This document shows, piece after piece, positions 1 through 9,700 of a stretch of DNA of 64,000 bases (position 1 is its first letter; each line of letters begins with the position of its first letter). Source of the stretch: Cyclobacterium sp. 1_MG-2023 (lineage in GTDB: Bacteria; Bacteroidota; Bacteroidia; Cytophagales; Cyclobacteriaceae). The translations under genes were made by a program, and so were the position numbers. The stretch is from positions 1 through 64,000 of the forward strand of contig NZ_JAUOPC010000014.1 in NCBI RefSeq assembly GCF_030546805.1. Direction: 5' to 3'. Below the pieces are notes generated by a model, which saw nothing but the letters and a program-made list of their open reading frames with translations, was not told the DNA's origin and searched no databases.

Positions 1-131
1 TCATCTTTGCGACTCCGCGGCTCTGCGTGCAAATCCTAAAGTTTATTTAACTATAAATCCTCGCTAAGGCGCTAAGACGCTAAGATTTTAATACCCTTCT
101 TGGCGACTCCGCGACTCTGCGCGCAATTTTA
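1..131. repeat. Left part of the repeat array beside the GxxExxY gene
   Basis: Positions 1-40 hold the tail of one unit, cut by the window edge. A short spacer (about 41-57) follows, then one full unit at 58-131. Each unit has a head of the form TCCTCGCTAAGGCGCTAAG and a tail ending in a CTCTGCGCGCAA-like stretch. Head and tail are imperfect inverted complements of each other, so one unit could fold as a hairpin. The unit ends just before the stop codon of the GxxExxY gene. Seen directly; function unknown. Confidence 0.85.
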
Positions 132-138
132 ACGATTA

Positions 139-516
139 TTATAAATTATTTACCACTCTTGTTACTCCTTCTTTTATTAAGGATTCATTGAAATTAATTA
201 GCAATCCAAGCTTAAGCCCAGTAAGCTTTAAGTAGGTTAACACTTGCTTAAAATGAACTGGTGCAATAGCACTTACAGATTTTAATTCTAGCAATACCAA
301 GTTCTCAACAATCAAATCCGATCGAAAACCAGGCCCCATTTGGACACCTTTCCAAATTACGGGAATGGTTTGTTGACGGGAAACGCGCAAGCCTTTCTGA
401 CTTAGTTCATAATACAAAATCTCCTCGTAAACTGACTCAAATAAACCCGGGCCAAGCGTCACATGAATCTGATAACAAGTATCTACTATAATTTTAGAAA
501 GTTCGTTTTCGGTCAT
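139..516 (-). CDS. GxxExxY protein (PD-(D/E)XK nuclease-like fold)
   Basis: A 125-residue protein of the GxxExxY family. The family motif is G24-L-F-E27-S-V-Y30. A nuclease-like core follows, with D67 and E77-L-K79, which fits the PD-(D/E)XK superfamily pattern. The biological role of the family is not established. I placed the start at the ATG at 514-516, where the family usually begins (MTENELSK). An upstream ATG at 547-549 would add 11 residues, partly read from repeat sequence (541 onward), and is less likely. The gene lies in the spacer position between two repeat units: a unit tail ends 7 bases after its stop and a unit head begins 24 bases before its start. Confidence is high for the family and low for any function. 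Confidence 0.85.
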   Translation of the reverse strand: MTENELSKIIVDTCYQIHVTLGPGLFESVYEEILYYELSQKGLRVSRQQTIPVIWKGVQMGPGFRSDLIVENLVLLELKSVSAIAPVHFKQVLTYLKLTGLKLGLLINFNESLIKEGVTRVVNNL

Positions 517-540
517 CTTTTTACGGGTTTGATCTCTATA

Positions 541-1080
541 TCCTCGCAAAGGCGCTAAGACAAAAAGATTTTAAATACCCTTCTTGGCGGCTCCGCGGCT
601 CTGCGCGCAATTTTTAATGTTTATTTAACTATAAATCCTCGCTAAGACGCTAAGGCGCAAAGATTATAAATAACTCTTCTTGGCGGCTCCTCGGCTCTAT
701 GTGCAATTTTTAAAGTTTATTAACTCTAAATCCTCGCTAAGGCGCTAAGACGCAAAGATTTTAATACCCTTCTTGGCGACTCCGCGACTCTGCGTGCAAT
801 TTTTAATGTTTATTTAACTATAAATCCTCGCTAAGACGCTAAGGCGCAAAGATTTTAAACACCCTTCTTGGCGGCTCCTCGGCTCTATGTGCAATTTTTA
901 AAGTTTATTAACTCTAAATCCTCGCAAAGGCGCTAAGACGCAAAGATTTTAATACCCTTCTTAGCGACTCCGCGGCTCTGCGCGCAATTTTTAATGTTTA
1001 TTTAACCATAAATCCTCGCAAAGACGCTAAGACGCAAAGATTTTAATATCCTTCTTAGCGACTCCGCGTACAATTTTTAA
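541..1080. repeat. Tandem array of six ~76-base palindromic units, period 94-95
   Basis: Units start with a TCCTCGC(T/A)AAG head at 541, 636, 731, 825, 919 and 1013, giving spacings of 95, 95, 94, 94 and 94. Each unit ends in CAATTTTTAA and is separated from the next by a 17-18 base AT-rich spacer (TTTATTAACTCTAAA or TTTATTTAACTATAAA types). The units at 636 and 825 share variants (head GACGCTAAGGCGCAAAG, tail CTCGGCTCTATGTG). The units at 731 and 919 share a different set. The last unit has a tail about 8 bases short. It is not a CRISPR array: the spacers are almost identical and the repeats are too long. Confidence 0.9.
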
Positions 1081-1326
1081 TGTTTAACTTATAAGTTAGC
1101 ATTTTTTTCGAACTCATTCAAAAACTCGGGCTACAGCAAGTCTAGATTATTTTTTTCAATTTCCACTTAACTTATCCCAAGCATATTTTGCTGGTTTTCA
1201 GACCTTCGCCCATGAAACACCTAGGCTCCGTTTTATTTTTGGCATGGTATTGGAAAAGATTATTATCCTCGCACAGACGATTTTAAATGAAATTTGAATC
1301 CAGAAGCTTAAAATAATTCTCGCATT
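1081..1326. other. Intergenic region between repeat array and YihY/BrkB gene
   Basis: No gene, hairpin or convincing promoter match seen. A short partial head-like stretch (CCTCGCACAGACGATTTTAA) at about 1267-1286 may be a decayed fragment of the neighbouring repeat. The region should contain the promoter of the downstream gene. Confidence 0.4.
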
Positions 1327-2292
1327 ATGTCACAGGGCTCCAAAGAACAGAAGTACAGGTTAAAGGACACTTGGTCTTTATTGAAGGCAACTTATAAAGA
1401 GTGGTCGGATGATGACGCTTTTGGTAATGCAGCTTCAGTAGCCTACTACGCAGTTTTCTCATTACCTGGTCTGTTACTTATTATTGTATCCATAATTGGA
1501 ATTTTTATGGACAGGACAGATACTGTCGCAGAAATCACTTCAGGATTGACAAGTATGATAGGCGCTGAATCTGCAGAAAGTATCGCGGAAATTTTAGTCA
1601 ATGCGAATATAGCCGATCAATCCGTCCTTATGAGCATCGTAGGGCTTGGCACCATGCTTTTTGGTGCCACAGGGCTTTTTGTTCAATTACAGAAATCTTT
1701 AAATTCTATTTGGGAGGTAAAAAAGAGTGAAAAAGCTGGTATAAAAACCCTTTTGAAAGACAGGGCTACCTCACTTGGGATTATTATAGTAATAGGCTTT
1801 TTACTGCTCATTTCATTGGTATTGAGTACTACAATCTCTTCAATAGGTGGTTGGTTGACACGTAATTTTGGTGAAAGTCTTTTTATCGTGGCTTATTTAG
1901 CCAATATTGTTCTTTCAATAGTCATCATTGCACTGCTTTTTGCAGCAATATTTAAAGTTTTACCAGATGTAAATATTAAATGGCGAATGGTATGGACAGG
2001 TGCTATTCTCACATCAGTACTATTTACGATAGGAAAAGCACTTATTGCATTTTATTTAAGTGAGTCAAATCCGGGCGCAACATTTGGTGCTGCAGGAGCA
2101 ATTATTCTTTTTCTGCTGTGGATTTCCTATTCCTGCCTTATTCTTTTCTTTGGCGCTGAATTCACCCAAGTATATGGAAGAAAATACGGCTATCAATTAG
2201 AACCCTCCAGCCATGCCGTTAGAACTTCTGATTTTGAACAGAAGAAAGATAAACTAATCAAAACGCAAAAAGAGGATAAAAAAGTGCTTTGA
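1327..2292 (+). CDS. YihY/virulence factor BrkB family membrane protein
   Basis: A 321-residue integral membrane protein. The opening region, with a VAYYAVFSLPGLLL stretch after an amphipathic N-terminus, is typical of YihY/BrkB proteins. About six hydrophobic segments follow, including stretches near residues 45-60, 100-120, 150-170, 185-210, 220-240 and 255-280. The family-like stretch LFGATGLFVQLQKSLNSIW falls near residue 115. The C-terminal tail is charged and probably cytoplasmic. The family was once called RNase BN by mistake; its true role is unclear, with transport suggested. The gene stands alone between two repeat regions, and no operon partner is visible. Confidence 0.88.
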   Translation: MSQGSKEQKYRLKDTWSLLKATYKEWSDDDAFGNAASVAYYAVFSLPGLLLIIVSIIGIFMDRTDTVAEITSGLTSMIGAESAESIAEILVNANIADQSVLMSIVGLGTMLFGATGLFVQLQKSLNSIWEVKKSEKAGIKTLLKDRATSLGIIIVIGFLLLISLVLSTTISSIGGWLTRNFGESLFIVAYLANIVLSIVIIALLFAAIFKVLPDVNIKWRMVWTGAILTSVLFTIGKALIAFYLSESNPGATFGAAGAIILFLLWISYSCLILFFGAEFTQVYGRKYGYQLEPSSHAVRTSDFEQKKDKLIKTQKEDKKVL

Positions 2293-2352
2293 AAGCAATG
2301 TTATCCGAAAGGAATTTTTACAAATTATTTACAATTCTTGTTAGGTTATTGT

Positions 2353-2607
2353 TCCTCGCTAAGGCACCAAGACGCAAAGGTTCATAAGGTTAATTCTTTT
2401 TGAATTGGTAAACGTTTACCTGGTTTTCTTTTTCTTTGCGACTCTGCGGCTCTGCGGCTCTGCGTGCAATTTTTAAAAGTCCTTTTGTAAGTTAATGTTC
2501 TCGCTAAGGCGCTAAGACGCAAAGCTATAAAGGATACTTCATTTTGAATTGGTAAACCTTTACTGAGTTTTCTTTTTCTTCGCGACTCCGCGGCTCTGCG
2601 TGCAATC
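2353..2607. repeat. Two long variants of the same repeat unit
   Basis: Two units in tandem, at about 2353-2476 and 2499-2607. Each has the same head (CTCGCTAAGGC...AAGACGCAAAG) and tail (GCGACTC...CTCTGCGTGCAAT) as the array at 541-1080. Here a ~50-base insert separates head from tail. It contains TTTTGAATTGGTAAAC and a TTTTCTTTTTCTT run, shared by both copies. The first tail carries an extra CGGCTCTG repetition. These units lie between the YihY/BrkB stop and the fucosidase start, filling most of that 398-base gap. Confidence 0.85.
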
Positions 2608-2717
2608 TATCCTATAAGTTAACAATTTTTCAAATCAGCTCAAAAGAATATATCCTACCAGCTTTTTATATATTTACCAGATAGTCACAAATGACCCAAA
2701 GCTGTATAACTTATACC

Positions 2718-5066
2718 ATGAAGTATCTGAGAAGCATTGCCTGTATTGCCCTACTTTTTATAACCCAACACTTAATGGCGCAAGAGCCATGGAAAAACCC
2801 AATCCAGAAAGAAGAACGGCTGGGTTCACCCCTCGTGGAAACCTCGCCGTTTGTGTTTCAAAAGAAGTTATACCTTCTGGAAAATAACCAGCGATTTTGG
2901 GATATTCCGGGAGCAAAACCGGGCGACTATTTTCATGAGGACGAAATCCGTATTAGAGACCTAGAAACAGATCAAATAATTTCCACTCCTCTGAAAAACC
3001 ATGGCTTTGGAACAGTTTTGACATGGGAGGGCAAGGTATATGTTTTTGCCGGGGATTATGGGGAAGGAAAACCCTGGCGAAAAATGACGGAAATCACAAT
3101 GACTAGCTCTGAAGATCTTATCAATTGGAGTAAACCAAAAACTGTCCTTCGTGCAAATGACAATGAGTATTTTTTTAATACTGCTGTTACGAGGGGGAAA
3201 GATGGTTTTGTACTGCTGTATGAAACCAGTGACCAACAGTGGAAACCTTTTACCTTTAGGTACATGAGCTCTTCGGATTTGGAGACTTGGGAAGAAATTC
3301 CGGGGGCGATTTACGGAGTGGACAAGTATGTTGGCGGACCAGCCCTTTATTATGAAGGGGATTGGTATTACACACTCTACCTAGAATCTCTTAAACCAGG
3401 CTATGAAACACGCATTACCCGCTCCAAAGACCTTGTCAATTGGGAAGATGCACCCGAAGACAGACCTTTCGTTACTTTTAATCCGGAACATAAAAACATT
3501 CCATTGATTGATCCTGACATCTCTGAGAACAACGCTTCTGATGTGGAACTCTGCTATTTTCAAGGTAAAACCATCCTTTATTTCACAGGAAGCGATCAAA
3601 CTACAGCAGGGGATTTACAGCGAGCTACTTACGATGGAACACCCAAGGAATTGTTTGAGCATTTCTTTAAAGCTGAAGGGCAATCCGATGTAGCACCAAA
3701 ACACCAAGGAGACTGGCTACCGGTATTGGAAGCAGGCACAGAAGGTGGCGGAACAGCCATTTTTTCTACTGAGCCATTACGAACTCGCCCCACAGAAAGT
3801 CAATTGGCTTACCAAGAAAGGCAGTTGGGGGCCTTTATTCACTTTGGGCCTGCCACCTATATAGGCTCTGACATGATGAGTGTCCCCGCTGCAGAAATAT
3901 TTAATCCCAACAGACTTGATGCGGAACAATGGGCCAAAACAGCCAAATCTTTTGGCGCCAAACACATCGTATTAACAGCAAAACACCACAATGGCTTTTG
4001 TCTCTGGCCTACGGAAACCACAGATTATTCGGTGAAGAATGCTACTTGGAAAAACGGTAAAGGAGATGTTGTCAGGGAGTTTGTAGATGCTTGTAGAAAG
4101 TATGACCTGGAAATTGGTCTCTATGTATCCGGTGGAGACAAGCATTTTGGCTGTACCAGCACACCCAATCCACAAGGAGAACGCAAAATTGTAGGAGACA
4201 TCCACAAGTACTTCCCTATTTTTCTGGAGCAGCTCAGAGAGTTGCTGACCAACTATGGAGAAATCTCCTACCTTTGGTTTGATGGTGCCTATGATCCCTT
4301 TGGTTGGGATGTCATGGATCCTGAGACCAAGCAACCATTGGGCACGGCCTATGGCGATGCAATACACAATATGGTGCGGCTTTTGCAACCAAAGGCAATT
4401 GTAATGGGAGGAACCAAACCTGATGTTCGCTGGTCGGGAAGTGAACAAGGATGGGCGGCTTATCCTTTAGACAATGTGGTGCAGCCGGGAGAAGGTTTTG
4501 ATAAATGGGTAGGTCCACAAAGTGCGGGATGGATTCCTGCTGAAGCCAACCTCCATACCCGATCAACTTGGTTTTGGCAACCGGATTCAGATAAAACCTT
4601 ACGTGACCTTCCTTTTATGATGAATGTATATTCCGAATCAATCGGTCGAGGGGCCAACCTTTTGGTCAATATGACTCCTGACACCAGCGGCCTGATTCCA
4701 GCTGCTGAAGTAATGCGACTGGAAGAGTTTGGAGAAGCCATTACGGAAATTTTTTCACATCCAGTGGCCAATTATGATCAGCCGCAAAGCAATAACAATA
4801 CGATTTACACCCTTACAATTCCTAAAAACCAATCACCCAACCTAATGGTTTTGGAAGAAAACATTGCCAATGGACAACACATCAAGCAATATACTCTTGA
4901 AAGTTTTAAAGGTGGAAAGTGGCAAACTGTAGCGGAAGGGCAAACCATTGGCAGAAAGCGCATCCACTATTTTGATCCCGTAAAAACGGATAAACTCCGC
5001 CTTTCTTTGGTAGGAGAAGATAGTAAAATGGAATTGAAATCATTTACAGTTTATCGAGCAGATTAA
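2718..5066 (+). CDS. Secreted beta-propeller + GH29 alpha-L-fucosidase protein
   Basis: A 782-residue exported protein. I chose the ATG at 2718 because it opens a clean signal peptide ending LMAQ; an ATG nine codons upstream is possible. Residues ~25-350 look like a five-bladed propeller of the GH43/GH32 type, with repeated 'S-D-L-x-W' blade motifs (SEDLINWSKP, SSDLETWEE, SKDLVNWEDA). Residues ~365-690 are a GH29 alpha-L-fucosidase: GAFIHFGPATY, AKHHNGFCLWPT, and YLWFDGAYD, whose Asp (codon 4281-4283) fits the GH29 nucleophile. The last ~100 residues form a small beta domain. It would release L-fucose from glycans outside the cytoplasm. It runs toward the esterase gene with a 22-base convergent gap. 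Whether the propeller is a second enzyme or a binding module cannot be told by eye. Confidence 0.85.
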   Translation: MKYLRSIACIALLFITQHLMAQEPWKNPIQKEERLGSPLVETSPFVFQKKLYLLENNQRFWDIPGAKPGDYFHEDEIRIRDLETDQIISTPLKNHGFGTVLTWEGKVYVFAGDYGEGKPWRKMTEITMTSSEDLINWSKPKTVLRANDNEYFFNTAVTRGKDGFVLLYETSDQQWKPFTFRYMSSSDLETWEEIPGAIYGVDKYVGGPALYYEGDWYYTLYLESLKPGYETRITRSKDLVNWEDAPEDRPFVTFNPEHKNIPLIDPDISENNASDVELCYFQGKTILYFTGSDQTTAGDLQRATYDGTPKELFEHFFKAEGQSDVAPKHQGDWLPVLEAGTEGGGTAIFSTEPLRTRPTESQLAYQERQLGAFIHFGPATYIGSDMMSVPAAEIFNPNRLDAEQWAKTAKSFGAKHIVLTAKHHNGFCLWPTETTDYSVKNATWKNGKGDVVREFVDACRKYDLEIGLYVSGGDKHFGCTSTPNPQGERKIVGDIHKYFPIFLEQLRELLTNYGEISYLWFDGAYDPFGWDVMDPETKQPLGTAYGDAIHNMVRLLQPKAIVMGGTKPDVRWSGSEQGWAAYPLDNVVQPGEGFDKWVGPQSAGWIPAEANLHTRSTWFWQPDSDKTLRDLPFMMNVYSESIGRGANLLVNMTPDTSGLIPAAEVMRLEEFGEAITEIFSHPVANYDQPQSNNNTIYTLTIPKNQSPNLMVLEENIANGQHIKQYTLESFKGGKWQTVAEGQTIGRKRIHYFDPVKTDKLRLSLVGEDSKMELKSFTVYRAD

Positions 5067-5088
5067 GTAAAGCAACTAATCGAAAACA

Positions 5089-6693
5089 TTAATATTCTAA
5101 TATGGCAACATTAAATGGAGCCATGGGCAGCCCTTCTTGATTAAATATACTATTGACAGGATAATCTCCCCAAGCATACCTTAAGGACTTAGCTTGTACA
5201 TTTTCGGGGATTTGGAGGTGAATTTTATTTTCCTCCAAGCTTGCTTCTACAGGATGAAATTTACCCATTGCGTCCGAAACTTCAAAACCTGATTCTGTAG
5301 CATTTATTTTTAAAACCAATTGTTGGCTGGGGTCTTTTACCTGAATTACCAATTCCCTCCCTTTAATCTCATAACTTTTGAAAAAGGGACCATCAGCCAC
5401 GACCTCTTTTCCATATACTTTATTCAAGGCCTGAAGCGCAAGCCGATTTCCGAAATCCTGTTTGTTTTTTGGATGTACATCAAAAGGGTCTCCGATATCC
5501 ACAGACACAACCATTCCAGTTTTCACTAAATCAAGTGCTTGCTCCTGAGCTTCTCTAAGATAACTTCTGGAGAAAGTTCTCTCTTTAAAATGGTGATTGG
5601 CATAAGTTCCGGTGTTTTGAACAAACAAAAAAGGCAGTTCATTGTTGTGCCATAAATCTCTCCAGTCACTAATCAAACGCTTAAACATGGCCTTATAAAG
5701 CACCGGCCTGCCCGCATCTGCTCCCCCTTGATCCCAAATAAAACCTTTTATTCCATAAGGTATTACCGGTGCCACCATCCCATTAAAAAGATAGCCAGGC
5801 AAATTAAAATAAGAAGGCAATGCTTCTGGAATTTCCTCAGCATACTCGAGAACATTCCAGGTTCCAGCCAAAGACAAGACTAAGTCTCCCTGTCCATTGG
5901 TAAGTGAAAATGATTGTTTCGCATTATAAATGGCCCCATTTCCCCATGGGCTTGCCAAACGAATAGAGATTGTATTCTTCCCATCATTCACCAGACTATC
6001 CGGCACCATAGCTTTTACAGGAGAGGGATACTGAAAATAACCAAGAGACCGACCGTTCCAATAGACATGGCTTTGCCGGTTAAGAAACCCCAAATTCAAA
6101 CTCAAATCACCAATTAAAGAAGATGTATCCAGAGAAACTTCTTTTTGAAACCAAGTAACATGGTCAAGCTTCAAGTTATCATCAGGCATGCTTACTTTTT
6201 CCCAACTAAGATCTGGCGCTTTCCCCGATAAAACGCGAGTCCTGACCTCCACATTTGGGTAACTTATGGCATTTCGCCTAAGCTTGTGGTTATCAATACT
6301 CGCCGCAACTTTTTCTTTCCACATTTCTACTTCATAATCAGGAGGAATCGGGACTAAGTTCAAGGAATCCTTGAAATCCCTTAGACTTGATGGGTCTGTC
6401 CAGGTACGGATAGAGGTTCCTCCCCAAGAACTATGGATGATTCCGATAGGTATGCCCAGTTCCTGGTATAGTCGCTTAGCAAAAAACCATGCAGAGGCTG
6501 AAAATCCTGCCAAAGTATTTGCATTGGCCCTTTCCCATTTACCTTCAGGAAGATCCTCCAAAGGTACCGGAGAAGGAAACACCTGAACGTTAAACAAACG
6601 TATGTTAGACACATATGCCTCTTCCAATACCTTTTCAGCATCCCTTATGGAAGATTGGGGAATCCGCTCCCACCCTTTAACGGCGTGCTCCAT
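5089..6693 (-). CDS. Sialate O-acetylesterase (SASA) domain, C-terminal part of a split gene
   Basis: A 534-residue reading frame for most of a sialate O-acetylesterase/SGNH-type carbohydrate esterase. Visible motifs are SSWGGTSIRTW, GFIWDQGGADAG and a late GDPFDVHPKNKQ block holding the Asp-x-His of this family. The first ATG (6691-6693) is not a natural start. The same frame continues upstream through FASGQSN, whose Ser (codon 6697-6699) is the expected nucleophile, and DVLIGDVW. The domain's first ~85 residues lie in the preceding gene in another frame. One extra base at the A9 run (6751-6759) would join both into a 1616-residue protein. So this is either the 3' half of a frameshifted gene or a product of slippage. 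It probably deacetylates plant or algal glycan side chains. Confidence 0.8.
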   Translation of the reverse strand: MEHAVKGWERIPQSSIRDAEKVLEEAYVSNIRLFNVQVFPSPVPLEDLPEGKWERANANTLAGFSASAWFFAKRLYQELGIPIGIIHSSWGGTSIRTWTDPSSLRDFKDSLNLVPIPPDYEVEMWKEKVAASIDNHKLRRNAISYPNVEVRTRVLSGKAPDLSWEKVSMPDDNLKLDHVTWFQKEVSLDTSSLIGDLSLNLGFLNRQSHVYWNGRSLGYFQYPSPVKAMVPDSLVNDGKNTISIRLASPWGNGAIYNAKQSFSLTNGQGDLVLSLAGTWNVLEYAEEIPEALPSYFNLPGYLFNGMVAPVIPYGIKGFIWDQGGADAGRPVLYKAMFKRLISDWRDLWHNNELPFLFVQNTGTYANHHFKERTFSRSYLREAQEQALDLVKTGMVVSVDIGDPFDVHPKNKQDFGNRLALQALNKVYGKEVVADGPFFKSYEIKGRELVIQVKDPSQQLVLKINATESGFEVSDAMGKFHPVEASLEENKIHLQIPENVQAKSLRYAWGDYPVNSIFNQEGLPMAPFNVAILEY

Positions 6694-6728
6694 ATTGGAT
6701 TGGCCGGAAGCAAACCAAACATCTCCTA

Positions 6729-9700
6729 TTAGAACATCAGTGAATTGAAGTTTTTTTTTGAGCTATTTACTGAAAGCGTAAAAGGTCCACCGGCTGCCAA
6801 GGGAGACAAATTAACCTTCCACGCTCCACTTTGATCCACAAGTGTATTTACCTTCTCCTTTCCCAATAGGATACTTACCTCTTCACCGGGACTACCCGCT
6901 CCCCAAACCGGAATGGGCTGGTCGCGTTGCAATACCATATGGTCTGAAAAAATCTTGGCCACACTAATTTCCCTAAGTGGAGCCACAGGCAATACGGTAG
7001 TTATAGTAACCGGACCAAAAATTCCGGAAGGAATCAAAGGAGCATTTTTCCATGGCACTCTTAATTTGGGAATACCTTTTATCACCGTCGCAGCTACATG
7101 TGTTTTTGTAAATTGCTCCCCTGTCAACGCATCCCCTGTCAACCTATTGGACCAGGTATTGGCTACTTCAATTTTTAATTGATTAATCCCGGGTTTAATC
7201 GCATCTGTCACATCAAACCGATAGGGCTTTGCCCAGGTAATTCCCAAGGGCTTATCATTTAACCACACCTCAGCGACATGGGAAAGATCACCTAAATCAA
7301 GGTAAATCTTAGACTTTGGAAACTCGGAAGCATGCATTTTATGAATAAATTGCTTTTCATAACGCGCTGTACCGGAGAAGTATTTGATACCTTCAATTGC
7401 TGACTCCGTCCAAGATTTTAACTCCGGAAAAATTGCTTTTTCAGTAGCACCAAAGCCTTCCGGGAAATAAACCTCCCAAGCCCCATCAAGCTCTTCCTTA
7501 TGAAGTCTGGTGGATAGTTCCAATAAATTTTCATCTTGTATCAGGCCGAAATCACCCTCCTCCCAAAACTCAATACCATTTTCAGTGTAGCGAAGCTGAG
7601 GTGGGTGGATGCCATTATGTTTTACTTTTGTATAGTGCTCAGGATTACTCCCCCTTTGAAAAACCACAAATACACTTTCGTGTGGAGCAAGCGTCAAAGG
7701 CAAGGTGGTACCTTTTTCTGTTTTTTCATAAACGGGAATGCGGGTTATTTTGCCATTTTCAGGATTCCATAAAGCAGGAATTTTGTCGTGCTGTCTAAAT
7801 TTTAAGTTTCTGGACATCCAAGTATCCGTGGTATTTACCAGAAAATAGAAATCCATTCCTCCCTTTTGATAATGGGTGTAATCCAAGGTATAAAAGCCTT
7901 TGTCCTTATAATCAAAGTCAGGGCATACATTCAATGCATTAAGTAGCTCTCCAATTGAAGCATTATAATAAATAGACCTGTCCCCGGGTTTGAATGTTGC
8001 TTTATTGAATGGCTTCCATAACCTTTCCAGCCAGCCATTCATGTCCGGTAGACCCTTCGTGTTTCTTTCAGGAGCTATTCGAATGGGTTTAGGTCCCGTA
8101 ATAATGGCTCCGTCCTTAAGCATTTGTTCAAGTTTTGCTAAGACTTTAGGATTGATTTCATATTCCTTGGTCAAGGCCAGTAGACTAAATTCCGCTTTAT
8201 TTCGAGGATTGAAAATTTTTCCGTTTCTCACTTCAAGACCAAGAAGCACTTCGGTATTCACTAATTCATAATCATATCCTTCTCCCGGATTGAAGCGACT
8301 GCGTTTGTGTCCTCCGTAATTAGGGATAGTATCTCCATAATAATACAAAACATCCGCTTTAAAGTCAGCCTCTTGAAGGACATATGATATCCGAGCCAAG
8401 TATTCATTAAAAGGTCTAATTTTCTTCCACCAAACCCTTTTGTCATTATAGTGGGTGCCTGCGTGGTAAACAATGCCCGGGTTCCCTGTGCCATCAGGGT
8501 TATGAGTAGATCCATGGACAACCACCCTGTTCATACCTTCAGCAAAAGCCCTGTCTCCCATAGGCTTCATTTCAAAAGGCCCTTCCTGCCATTGTTGAAA
8601 AGTTGTAAAGGCCTCCATCTCCACGATCCCTAATCCATACATATTGGATGCAGAAGACACCTCTTTCACTACACGTAACACATCCATCCCCTCCTCACTA
8701 AAGTTATGATGATTGATCCAAAACTCCCCTCTAGGGATGTCCAAGCCTTTACCCAAAGCCTTTAATGGTTCCACCGGAACATTATGTAAAGGATAACCCG
8801 GACCTCCTGCTTCACTATTGTTTTTCAATCCATGGGCATTGCAAATCTCCTTGGACTTCATGTAAAAGTTCTTAATCATCAACTCAGACAAAGTCCTTTG
8901 AAAGCCGGCCCTGAAAGCAGAAGTTACCTCCTCAGAAAGTTTGATTTCATCGAAAAGTATTGGAAGGAATTTCTTTATATCATACCCATTTAGCTCCTGA
9001 AATTCCCGGGGTAAAGTCGGTGTCCAATTGAAGCCCCTGGCTTCATAACTAGCCATGTATAGGTTTTTAAGGGCTGTTTTTCGCAAGTCTCCCAAAGCCG
9101 ACTCCAATCGACCTATAATATAATTAAAGTGAAAGGCTGTAGCTTCCGCATCAAAATGATCTACTATCGGACCAGCAGAATACTTGCTGGGTAACACTAA
9201 GTTTTCTCCGGAATTGGAACTCACATACCTGACAATTTTCCATTCTCCCGCCGGCACTTCCCAATTCAACACCTCTTTTTTTGCATCAAAATAATGAGAA
9301 ACATCATGTATCCGACTGGTGTCCATCTCCACATTTCCTTCAAGCATAGGAATCGCCAAAACGGCTATCTCTTGTGAATAAACCGGCTTCCCATCTTTGT
9401 CATAGGAAATAATACGCGTCCTTCCCCTAGGGTCCTTTTCGGGAATCTCCGGAAAAGGCAAATTAATTTTTTTCTTCGCCCCTCCGGTAACTGTCACCTT
9501 GCGTTGGTAAATGGATTTTGCAGCATGCTTTGGCCTTAGCCAATTTCCACCTGCATTCCAGCTACTCGCTGTATTCAGCCCAACTTCCATCCCGTATTTA
9601 CCCGCTTCTTTCACCGCAACTTTTATCGTCTTCAGTGATTCCTCACCCAGGAATTCAGGACCTGTACCTACAAGCACGGTATCTCTTGACCCTATTTCAA

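Noticed and set aside
58-1060. TACCCTT inside the repeat units
   Set aside because: It matches half of the sigma-regulon motif but has no GACAACCCA nearby. It is a part of the repeat itself.
541-1080. Regular repeats suggesting a CRISPR array
   Set aside because: Repeats are about 76 bases and palindromic, spacers are nearly identical to one another, and no cas gene is nearby.
3972-4448. 158-codon minus-strand frame inside the fucosidase
   Set aside because: Lies inside the GH29 domain and shows no signal peptide or motif.
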